Source: Mycobacterium kubicae
Lineage (GTDB): Bacteria; Actinomycetota; Actinomycetes; Mycobacteriales; Mycobacteriaceae
Assembly (NCBI RefSeq): GCF_015689175.1
Contig: NZ_CP065047.1
Coordinates: 310,001 to 374,000, forward strand
Reading direction: 5' to 3'
DNA length: 64,000 nucleotides
Shown: positions 48,058-56,084 of the stretch, piece after piece
How positions within the stretch are numbered: the stretch's first letter is position 1
Layout: each line of letters opens with the position of its first letter
Notes under the pieces: model-generated
The model's database searches: none
Told to the model about the DNA's origin: nothing
What the model saw: the letters and a program-made list of their open reading frames with translations, nothing else
Position numbers and translations under genes: made by a program

Positions 48058-49236
48058 TCAGTAGACGGCTACCGGGGGCTGCGTGCCGAAATACAATGCC
48101 CCGGACCACTCCCACACCCGCTTCGTTGTCAACGCGTGCTGGGCGACCATGTTGAGGTCGCGTAGCTGGCGTTGCAGTGGAGACGACCGGTGTAGCGCCC
48201 CAGCACCGACCGCGTCGACCAACAGTTGCACCGCGTCACGGCAGGAAGTTCCTGCGTGTACGACGGCACCGGCCCAGCGGGCGCGCTGGTCGAGCGAAAG
48301 TTCCTTTCCGGCTTGCAGTGTTGCGAACACATCGCCGAGTGTGTCGAATACGTGGCTGCGCGATGCGCCGATCATGGCTGATGCGCGCGCCAAATTGCTC
48401 AAGACGACCGGATCCTGCTTCGCGGGAACATTGGTCACCTTGCTGATTCTGGATTCCAGAATCTCGCGTGCGTTATCGAATGCTTCTGCCGCCACGCCAA
48501 GTGCGACGCCGACACCGCAGGCGGGCAACAGGCCGTACCAGGCATACAAGGGTTCGGACCGGTGGTGTTCTCCCGGAACGAACGTGTGATCCTGCGGCAC
48601 ATAGGCGTTTTCGATCGTGTAGTCGTGGCTGCCGCTGCCGGCGAGCCCGACTGGATTCCACGTATCGACGATCTTCCACTCGTGCGCTGGCAGGATCGCC
48701 ACTCTGTATTCAGGCTTACCCGAACGGGTCAATCGCGGTCGTCCGTTCTGCTTGACGATGGCGCCGCCGGCGATGACGTCGGCGTGGGTCACCCCACTGC
48801 CGAACGGCCATCGGCCCGATAGGCGATAGCCGCCGTCACAGACTTCGAGAGTGCCCGCCGGGCCTTGGAATGCGGCACTGATCATGTCTAATTCCGGGTA
48901 GAGGGTGCGGGCCGCGGATTCATCGAGGTAAGAAGCGAAGAACCCGCTTTCGGTTCCGATCATGGCGCACCATGCCGCCGAGGCGTCTGCCCTGGCCAAC
49001 CGCTCGATCACCTCGACCTGTGTGCACACGTCGAGTTCGGGGCCACCCCATGCCGCGGGCATCGCCATCCGGAAGACACCCGCCCAGCGCATCGCGTCGA
49101 CAACGGGTTGGCTCAGGTGACGGGCGGCTTCCGCTTCCTCACTGTGCTCACGTAGGACAGGGGCGATCTCGTTGACCCGCTTCCAGATTGCCGATGCGTC
49201 CGAGTCCGCGACCAGCGCGTCAGAAAGTATGGTCAT
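48058..49236 (-). CDS. Acyl-CoA dehydrogenase-like flavin monooxygenase (HsaA/group D type)
   Basis: 392 residues with the acyl-CoA dehydrogenase fold. AGVFRMAMPAAWGGPELD, CAMIGTESGFFASYLDESAARTLYP, GRWPFGSGVTHADVIAGGAIV and WNPVGLAGSGSHDYTIENAYVP are phrases of the two-component flavin hydroxylases (HsaA, C2-type) rather than of true acyl-CoA dehydrogenases; the catalytic Glu region of the latter is not recognisable. It would need a flavin reductase partner, which is not in the window. ATG 49236 follows AAAGGTGA. Confidence 0.85.
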   Translation of the reverse strand: MTILSDALVADSDASAIWKRVNEIAPVLREHSEEAEAARHLSQPVVDAMRWAGVFRMAMPAAWGGPELDVCTQVEVIERLARADASAAWCAMIGTESGFFASYLDESAARTLYPELDMISAAFQGPAGTLEVCDGGYRLSGRWPFGSGVTHADVIAGGAIVKQNGRPRLTRSGKPEYRVAILPAHEWKIVDTWNPVGLAGSGSHDYTIENAYVPQDHTFVPGEHHRSEPLYAWYGLLPACGVGVALGVAAEAFDNAREILESRISKVTNVPAKQDPVVLSNLARASAMIGASRSHVFDTLGDVFATLQAGKELSLDQRARWAGAVVHAGTSCRDAVQLLVDAVGAGALHRSSPLQRQLRDLNMVAQHALTTKRVWEWSGALYFGTQPPVAVY

Positions 49237-49643
49237 CGATTCACCTTTCGAATTCGTGCTAAGCCGTCAGATTAGGGCCGTCTCGTTCATTGAGGTATCC
49301 ACATTGCGCAACCGCCCGGCCGACTCGCGCAAGGATTGAGTTCAGTTCGCACAGTCGACCGTGGAGCCGACAGCCGTTATGCACGGGCATTCAGCGCGCC
49401 GATTTGCTCGACCCCGCCGACGGGGGCGTCTGTGGCCGGCCGAGTATCCAGCGTGCGCACTGCCTGGGCCGCATGGTGCACTGCGGGCATGCTGACTGGT
49501 GCAAGCCACCCCGCGACAGCGGACGGAACCGCCTGTGCGTTATGCGGTTAGAGGCGTGCGCACGATGGATAGTGGCTGACCCGTCGGCTGTCTAGCGTTG
49601 GCTCGATGTCGGTCAGTCATCGCTTTGCTTGAAAGGTTTTGCT
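49237..49643. other. Long intergenic region upstream of car
   Basis: 407 bases with no supported gene; a 101-codon frame at 49290-49595 has no family features. GCGTGCGCAC occurs exactly twice (49451-49460 and 49554-49563), each centred on the palindrome GTGCGCAC, and may be a binding site for the regulator of car. Confidence 0.4.
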
Positions 49644-52600
49644 ATGTCGCCTGCCACTCATGAGGAGCGGCTGCAGCGCCGAATTGCTGAAATCGCAACC
49701 AGCGATAAACAATTCGCTGCCGCCTTCCCTAGCGAGGCGGTGGCGGCGACGGTTCAGCGCCCGGGGCTACCCCTGCCCCAAGTCATCCAGTCGGTTCTTC
49801 GGGGTTATGCCGATCGACCCGCGCTGGGGCAACGCGCTGTCGAATTCATCGTTGACCCTGCGAGTGGGCGCAGGTCGGTGAAATTGCTGTCCCGGTTCGA
49901 GACGATCAGTTATGCCGAGTTGGGGGAGCGCGTCACTGCCCTGGCCAGCGGATGGCTTGACGATGTGGTGTCGCCGGGTGACCGGGTGTGCATGCTGGGC
50001 TTCACCAGCGTCGACTACACCACGATCGATATGGCGCTGGCCCTATGTGGTGCTGTGTCTGTTCCGTTGCAGGCCAGCGCATCACTCACCCAGCTACAGG
50101 CGATAGTGGCCGAAACCGAGCCCATTGCGATCGCCGTCAGCGCCGAATATCTGCACCTGGCAGTCGACTTGGCCCAAGCCGATCATCCGCCGGCACGACT
50201 GGTGGTGTTCGACTATCACCCCGAGGTCGACGAGCAGCGCGAGGCGGTAGCAACCGCGCGGGCGCGGTTGGCCGACACCACGGTGACCGTCATGACATTG
50301 GCCCAGGTGGTCGAGCGCGGTAGGACGCTGCCGACGCCGTCGCTGGCCGCGGTAGACGGCCAGGACCCGTTGGCCCTGGTGGTCTACACCTCCGGTAGCA
50401 CGGGTGCGCCCAAGGGCGCGATGTATCCGCGCAGCATTCTGGCCCGGATGTGGCAAAGACCCAACCGCGCCTGGGTGGGGGCCAGTGCGCCGTCGATCAC
50501 CCTGAACTTCATGCCGATGAGCCACTCGATGTGTCGCGTAATCCTCTACGGCACCTTGGGCAATGGCGGGACCGCATATTTTCCGGCCAAGAGTGACCTG
50601 TCCACGCTGCTGGACGACCTCCGGTTGGTGCGTCCGACGGAGTTGACCCTGGTTCCCCGGGTCTGGGAGACGCTGTTTCAGGCATTCCGCAGTGAAGTGG
50701 ACCGCCGATGCGCCGCTGACGCCGGCCGAAATCACCGCGAGGTCATCGAAGCAGAAGTGTTGGAGGAGCACCGGCAACGTCTGCTTGGCGGTCGCGTCAT
50801 CTTCGCGATGACGGGAACGGCTCCGACCTCAGTTGAGTTGACCAGGTGGGTGGAGTCATTGCTCCAGATGCACGTGGTGAACGGGTACGGCTCGACCGAG
50901 GCCGGAATGGTGTTGTTGGACGGTCAAATTCAGAGTCCGCCCGTCGTCGACTACAAGCTTGTCGACGTACCGGATCTCGGTTACTTCACCACCGACCGGC
51001 CATATCCGCGGGGTGAGCTGTTGCTCAAGAGCGAGAACGTGTTTCCCGGCTACTACAAGCGGCCTGACGTCACCGCTGAAGTGTTCGATGCCGACGGCTA
51101 CTACCGCACTGGTGACGTCGTCGCCGAAACTGGTCCAGGTCGGCTGCTTTATGTCGATCGCCGCAACAATGTGCTGAAGCTGGCTCAGGGCGAGTTTGTC
51201 GCGGTCGCGAAGTTGGAGGCGGTGTTCGGTTGTAGCCCCCTGGTTCGCCAGATCTACGTCTATGGCAACAGTACCCAGCCGTACTTGCTGGCCGTGGTGG
51301 TACCCACCGAAAAGGCGCTGGCCGAACATGATCTCACCGAACTGAAGAGTCTGATCACCGACTCTCTGCAAGACGTCGCCAGAAGGGCTGGGCTGCAGTC
51401 CTACGAGGTGCCGCGCGACTTCTTGATCGAAACTACGCCGTTCACTCCGGAGAATGGTCTGCTGACCGAAGTTCGCAAGCTGGCGTGGCCGAGGCTCAAG
51501 CAGCACTACGGCCAGCGCCTCGAACGGCTCTACGCCGAGCTGGACGCTAACCAGGCCGGCGAGCTGGACGAACTGCGACGCACCGGAGCTACCGCGCCGG
51601 TGCGCCAGACAGTAGCTCGGGCGGCAGCCGCCCTGCTGGGTGCGGTCCGCGCGGAGGTGTCAGCGGAAACGCACTTCACCGACTTGGGTGGAGACTCATT
51701 GTCGGCACTGACTTTTGGCAACCTGCTGCATGAGATTTTCGACGTGGATGTGCCGGTCGGTGTCATCGTCAGCCCGGCCAACAATTTGCAGGCCGTCGCC
51801 GATTACATCGAAGCCGGCCGCGCCGGCACGAAGCGACCGAGCTTCGCCACCGTGCACGGTGCTGGCGCGGCGGAGGTTTACGCCGCCGACTTGAAGCTGG
51901 ACAAGTTCATTGCAGCGCAGACGTTGGCTGCCGCGCCGAACTTGCGCCGGCCTGCCAGGGAGGTGCGCACCGTTCTGTTGACCGGCGCGACCGGCTTCCT
52001 GGGCCGCTACCTGGCGCTGGAGTGGCTGGAACGAATGGCATTGATCGATGGCAAGGTGATCGCCCTGGTGCGCGCCAAGGACGACGCGGCAGCACGGGTC
52101 CGGCTGGACAAGACCTTCGACGGTCGCGACCCCGAGCTGCTCGCCCGCTACCAGCGGCTGGCCGCGGAACATTTGGCGGTCGTCGCCGGTGACAAGGGCG
52201 CTGCCAATCTTGGCCTGTGCCAGCGGAGCTGGCAGCGGCTGGCCGACACCGTCGATGTGATCGTCGACCCCGGCGCACTGGTCAACCACCTGCTGCCCTA
52301 TGCGGAGCTGTTCGGTCCGAACACCGTGGGCACCGCTGAGCTGATCCGCATCGCGTTGACCACGAAGCTCAAGCCCTACACCTACGTCTCCACAATCGGT
52401 GTGGGCGATCAGATCGATCCTTCGATGTTCCTTGAGGACACAGACATTCGGGTGTCGAGCCCGTCGCGCAAGATCGACGACAGCTACGCCAACGGATACG
52501 GCAACAGCAAGTGGGCCGGCGAGGTGCTGCTGCGCGAAGCGCACGACTTGTGCGGTTTGCCGGTAGCGGTGTTCCGCTGCAGCATGATTCTGGCCGACAC

Positions 52601-53165
52601 CACATATGCCGGTCAGCTCAACGTGCCGGACATGTTCACGCGGCTGATCCTGAGCGTATTGGCTACCGGGATCGCACCCGGTTCGTTCTACGAGCCCCCG
52701 ATAGACAACGCCGACGGCATACGCCAACGCGCCCACTATGACGGTCTGCCGGTGGAGTTCATTGCTGCGTCGATTTCCGCGCTGGGAGCACAGGAGGTCG
52801 ACGGACACCGGACCTACCACGTGATGAACCCCTACGACGACGGCATCGGACTCGACGAGTACATCGACTGGTTGATCGAAGCCGGATATGCCATCACCCG
52901 CATCGCGGACTACCATGAGTGGCTGCGCCGGTTCGAGACCAGCCTGCGGGCCCTGCCCGACCGGCAGCGCCAAGCCTCGCTGTTGCCGCTGTTGCAGAAC
53001 TACCAGCAGCCCCAACAGCCCATCCTCGGGTCGCGGGCTCCCACCGAGCGCTTCCGCGCCGCGGTGCAAGAGGCGAAAATTGGTTCGGATAAAGATGTTC
53101 CGCATGTCTCAGCACCAGTCATCGTCAAATACGCTGAAGACCTGCAACTGCTGGGCCTGCTCTAG
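49644..53165 (+). CDS. car: Carboxylic acid reductase (adenylation, carrier and reductase domains)
   Basis: 1173 residues from ATG 49644 (MSPATHEERLQRRI), very similar throughout to M. marinum CAR and Nocardia Car. Domain order: adenylation (about 1-640; VYTSGSTGAPKGAMYP, NFMPMSHSMCR, GYGSTEAGMV, TGDVVAETGPGRLLYVDRRNN), carrier (about 650-730; [12 protein letters not shown], phosphopantetheine Ser685), reductase (about 770-1173; [31 protein letters not shown] with Tyr and Lys). It reduces carboxylic acids to aldehydes with ATP and NADPH and needs a phosphopantetheinyl transferase, not in this window. Its own 407-base upstream region and the following CRP-like gene suggest separate control. 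Confidence 0.96.
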   Translation: MSPATHEERLQRRIAEIATSDKQFAAAFPSEAVAATVQRPGLPLPQVIQSVLRGYADRPALGQRAVEFIVDPASGRRSVKLLSRFETISYAELGERVTALASGWLDDVVSPGDRVCMLGFTSVDYTTIDMALALCGAVSVPLQASASLTQLQAIVAETEPIAIAVSAEYLHLAVDLAQADHPPARLVVFDYHPEVDEQREAVATARARLADTTVTVMTLAQVVERGRTLPTPSLAAVDGQDPLALVVYTSGSTGAPKGAMYPRSILARMWQRPNRAWVGASAPSITLNFMPMSHSMCRVILYGTLGNGGTAYFPAKSDLSTLLDDLRLVRPTELTLVPRVWETLFQAFRSEVDRRCAADAGRNHREVIEAEVLEEHRQRLLGGRVIFAMTGTAPTSVELTRWVESLLQMHVVNGYGSTEAGMVLLDGQIQSPPVVDYKLVDVPDLGYFTTDRPYPRGELLLKSENVFPGYYKRPDVTAEVFDADGYYRTGDVVAETGPGRLLYVDRRNNVLKLAQGEFVAVAKLEAVFGCSPLVRQIYVYGNSTQPYLLAVVVPTEKALAEHDLTELKSLITDSLQDVARRAGLQSYEVPRDFLIETTPFTPENGLLTEVRKLAWPRLKQHYGQRLERLYAELDANQAGELDELRRTGATAPVRQTVARAAAALLGAVRAEVSAETHFTDLGGDSLSALTFGNLLHEIFDVDVPVGVIVSPANNLQAVADYIEAGRAGTKRPSFATVHGAGAAEVYAADLKLDKFIAAQTLAAAPNLRRPAREVRTVLLTGATGFLGRYLALEWLERMALIDGKVIALVRAKDDAAARVRLDKTFDGRDPELLARYQRLAAEHLAVVAGDKGAANLGLCQRSWQRLADTVDVIVDPGALVNHLLPYAELFGPNTVGTAELIRIALTTKLKPYTYVSTIGVGDQIDPSMFLEDTDIRVSSPSRKIDDSYANGYGNSKWAGEVLLREAHDLCGLPVAVFRCSMILADTTYAGQLNVPDMFTRLILSVLATGIAPGSFYEPPIDNADGIRQRAHYDGLPVEFIAASISALGAQEVDGHRTYHVMNPYDDGIGLDEYIDWLIEAGYAITRIADYHEWLRRFETSLRALPDRQRQASLLPLLQNYQQPQQPILGSRAPTERFRAAVQEAKIGSDKDVPHVSAPVIVKYAEDLQLLGLL

Positions 53166-53312
53166 CCCCGGTCCCTGACGTCGAACCTTCTGCGTTGCGC
53201 AATTTGGACATACTGCTGCGCACGACGTGTCGTTGCACTGCACGGGTGCACCTAACGTTGGTTTCGTGATCGTTCTCAGGACCACCGCCCGCAGTCAGCG
53301 GCGAGGGTAGCT

Positions 53313-54170
53313 ATGACTCTGTTGGGGCGGCCGGCGACAGGGTTGAGGTGTTGCGATGCGAGCGACCTCCCCGATCCGCAAATCCATCGCAACAGCATCA
53401 GATTGCGGCACTCCCACCACAGCTCGTGCACGGGAACACAACACCGAGAGGTTCTTCAGGCGCTCTACGCAACGGGAATCTTCTCCAAAACAGAACCCGA
53501 TGTCGTCTCGGCGTTCGCTCGGCAGCTGGCGCCGGTGCACCTTCCACCCGGCAATATCGGGACAACTAATGGCGACTTCGGCGACCGCCTTTACGTGATC
53601 ATCTCCGGCAAAGTCAAAGTTTCGTATCGGCGCCCCGACGGCCACGAGATGCTCATCACCGTGGTAGGACCCGCAGAACTCCTCGGTGTCACTGCGATGT
53701 TCGATCCGGCGGCATGCGACGCGAGCGTCACCGCCCTCACCGCGGTGCTGGCAGTACCGATCGAACGCGCGCAACTTCTGAGGTGGATGGCTCAACATTC
53801 AGAAATCGGCGAGCAACTGCTTCGCCTTTTGGCGCGGTGGGCAAGATTTATGACGACTTTCGTGGGCGACTTCGCGTCGGCCGACGCACCGAAGCGCATT
53901 GCCAACCGACTTCTGTTCCTGGAATGGCGGTTCGGCCGGCAAGACGGTGACACGGTGCGGGTGGTGCATAACTTGACCTCTGAAGACTTCTCTCGTCTGG
54001 TCGGTGTTCCAGCCAAGACGGTCAGCGCGACTCTGAGCCAGTTCGAGCGTAACGGCTGGATTATTCTGGAAGACAACGCCTTCCGGATCACCGACTCACA
54101 AGCCCTTAGGTCGATTCCGAGCCTTCATGCCGAAGGCGACAGCCACTTCGGCCACCAACATTCTGCTTGA
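53313..54170 (+). CDS. CRP/FNR-family regulator with altered ligand and DNA-reading residues
   Basis: 285 residues; ATG 53313 follows GAGGGT. The first 50 residues are an unusual basic extension. From YATGIFSKTEPDVV on, it aligns closely with mycobacterial CRP: DRLYVIISGKVKVSYRRPDGHE, LGVTAMFDP, EIGEQLLRLLARWAR. The phosphate-binding cassette, which in CRP reads GEL...R(T/S)S, here reads GVTAMFDPAACDASV, so the Glu and Arg that hold cAMP are missing. In the HTH the CRP-type RETV is AKTV, losing the Arg-Glu pair that reads TGTGA half-sites. It probably responds to something other than cAMP and binds a different site. It lies between car and a KstD-like flavoprotein. Confidence 0.9.
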   Translation: MTLLGRPATGLRCCDASDLPDPQIHRNSIRLRHSHHSSCTGTQHREVLQALYATGIFSKTEPDVVSAFARQLAPVHLPPGNIGTTNGDFGDRLYVIISGKVKVSYRRPDGHEMLITVVGPAELLGVTAMFDPAACDASVTALTAVLAVPIERAQLLRWMAQHSEIGEQLLRLLARWARFMTTFVGDFASADAPKRIANRLLFLEWRFGRQDGDTVRVVHNLTSEDFSRLVGVPAKTVSATLSQFERNGWIILEDNAFRITDSQALRSIPSLHAEGDSHFGHQHSA

Positions 54171-54222
54171 TCAGGCGGGTCGACCTGCCAGCCCCGGCAG
54201 CTGCATGAAGGAGTTGATGGCG

Positions 54223-55908
54223 ATGGATTCGACCAAGGACGCGTCGGTTCGGAATCGGCGCAACGAGATCAGCCGCTCGTGGCCGATAAGCGCCACTGAC
54301 CGAAGGCCGGGTGCCGACCAATTCGACGTAGTGATCGTCGGATTCGGCGCCGCCGGTGCCTGCGCGGCGATCGCGGCTGCGGAGCACGGTGCCCGGGTGC
54401 TTGTGGTGGACAGGTCACTAGGGGGCGGGGCATCAGCGCTGTCGGGTGGAGTGGTCTACGCCGGCGGAGGTACTCGATACCAGTATGCAGCGGGATACCC
54501 TGATACGCCGCGCGAGATGTATTGCTACTTAAGCCAAGAGGTCGCCGGTGTGGTGAATGACGCCACGTTGCAACGATTCTGCGAGGAAAGTGTGCAGCGG
54601 CTGTCGTGGTTGGAGCAGCACGGCGCCCGGTTTGCGGGGATGCTGTGCGATTACAAGACGTCGTATCCGACCGACCGGCACTATCTGTACTTTTCCGGCA
54701 ATGAACAGGCCTATCCGTACTGCTTGCACGCCATGCCGGCGCCACGTGGACACCGCCAAGTTGCCAAAGGCATGGGGTCGGGCAGGGCGCTGTGGCAGGC
54801 GCTGCGCCGCTCCGCGGAGAGCCTGGGTGTGCAGTTTTTGCCGTTGACCCGAGCCGAGGAGGTGCTGATGGTCGATGGCCGGGTGGCCGGACTGCGCTGC
54901 CGTAGCGTCACCGACTGTAACTTGATCATGTTGCAGCACTACCTGCGCACAGCGCCGTTGCGGGCGAAACTGACCAACTGGGCGCCCGCGATCGGCCGCG
55001 CATTACCCACCGGCGAGAGGCGGCTGTGGCGCCGCAGCGGCGAGTTGATCGTCGAGGCACCTAACGTCATCCTGGCCGCCGGTGGATTCGCTTTCAACCG
55101 AGACATGTTGCTGTACAACGCGCCAGCCTATGCGGGTATATCGCCGATGGGAACCGAAGGCGACGACGGCAGCGGCATCATGCTGGGGGTCAGTGTCGGT
55201 GGAGCCACCGCATACCTGAATCGGTTGGCCGCCTGGCGGTTCTTGAGCCCTCCGTCGGCGATGTTGCAGGGGGTCAGCGTCGGAGTCAACGGTGAACGCA
55301 TCGCGAACGAAGACCTGTACGGCGCCACCCACGCCGACGTCATGGTCCGGAACTTCGGGGGAAAAGGCTTCCTCATACTCGATGCAGCGATGTGGCAGCG
55401 GGCCCGAGCGCAATTGCCCTACCAGACCACGCCGCTTCAGCGACTCCAGATGGCCGCGGTGTTGACGACCGAGCGGCGCAAGGCGGCCACCCTGGACGAA
55501 TTGGCTGTCAAACTCGACATCTCGCCTTCCGGTCTGGCGGCCACCGTGGCGGCCTACAACCACGCCGCCGCGGAGAGTCTGCAAGACCCCGCCCGCAAGG
55601 CAACGGCAATGTTGAGGCCCCTGCGGCAACCTCCGTTCTACGGCGTGGACATCTCCATCCGGCCGTCAATGGCTTACTTTGTGCCCGGGATGACCCTGGG
55701 CGGGCTGAAGGTCGACGGTGCCAGCGGGGAAGTTTTGAGGGACGACGGGTCCGCGATCTCAGGTCTTTACGCCGCGGGGCGCACCGCGGTGGGCGTCTGC
55801 TCGAATTCCTACATCAGTGGGCTTTCCCTGGCGGACTGCGTGTTCTCGGGCAAACGAGCAGGTGAGCACGCCGCGGTGCGCGCCGGAACGACGTCCAGCC
55901 GACATTGA
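54223..55908 (+). CDS. FAD-dependent dehydrogenase, KstD/fumarate-reductase flavoprotein type
   Basis: 561 residues from ATG 54223, 9 bases after GAAGGAG; an ATG at 54127 would overlap the CRP-like gene. FAD site VVIVGFGAAGACAAIAAAEHGARVLVVDR near residues 40-68, SLGGGASALSGGVVYAGGGT, VILAAGGFAFNRDML, YFVPGMTLGGLKVDG, LYAAGRTAVGVCSNSYISGLSLADCVFSGKRAG. This is the family of 3-ketosteroid dehydrogenases and related mycobacterial flavoproteins. The substrate is probably a cyclic ketone or steroid-like compound, but this is not proven by the sequence. It begins 52 bases after the CRP-like gene and is likely cotranscribed. Confidence 0.88.
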   Translation: MDSTKDASVRNRRNEISRSWPISATDRRPGADQFDVVIVGFGAAGACAAIAAAEHGARVLVVDRSLGGGASALSGGVVYAGGGTRYQYAAGYPDTPREMYCYLSQEVAGVVNDATLQRFCEESVQRLSWLEQHGARFAGMLCDYKTSYPTDRHYLYFSGNEQAYPYCLHAMPAPRGHRQVAKGMGSGRALWQALRRSAESLGVQFLPLTRAEEVLMVDGRVAGLRCRSVTDCNLIMLQHYLRTAPLRAKLTNWAPAIGRALPTGERRLWRRSGELIVEAPNVILAAGGFAFNRDMLLYNAPAYAGISPMGTEGDDGSGIMLGVSVGGATAYLNRLAAWRFLSPPSAMLQGVSVGVNGERIANEDLYGATHADVMVRNFGGKGFLILDAAMWQRARAQLPYQTTPLQRLQMAAVLTTERRKAATLDELAVKLDISPSGLAATVAAYNHAAAESLQDPARKATAMLRPLRQPPFYGVDISIRPSMAYFVPGMTLGGLKVDGASGEVLRDDGSAISGLYAAGRTAVGVCSNSYISGLSLADCVFSGKRAGEHAAVRAGTTSSRH

Positions 55909-56084
55909 TGATCGGTGCACGAGGCCAAACTGCCGGACCAGATCTTGTCCGACCGCCACCGCGGCGAACGGTCCAGCCCGAGAAAAGCTGCCGAAAACCG
56001 TTGCGTGTCTTGCGCTGATCCGGCCCACGCCGCCTCTAAGCTTGCGGAGATCACGAGGAGGGGCAACGACGTATCGGCAGCAAC

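Noticed and set aside
49290..49595. 101-codon ORF upstream of car
   Set aside because: No ribosome-binding site and no family similarity; the region looks regulatory.
51696..53105. 469-codon minus-strand ORF opposite car
   Set aside because: Antisense shadow of a high-GC gene; no motif, and the sense strand is a well conserved enzyme.
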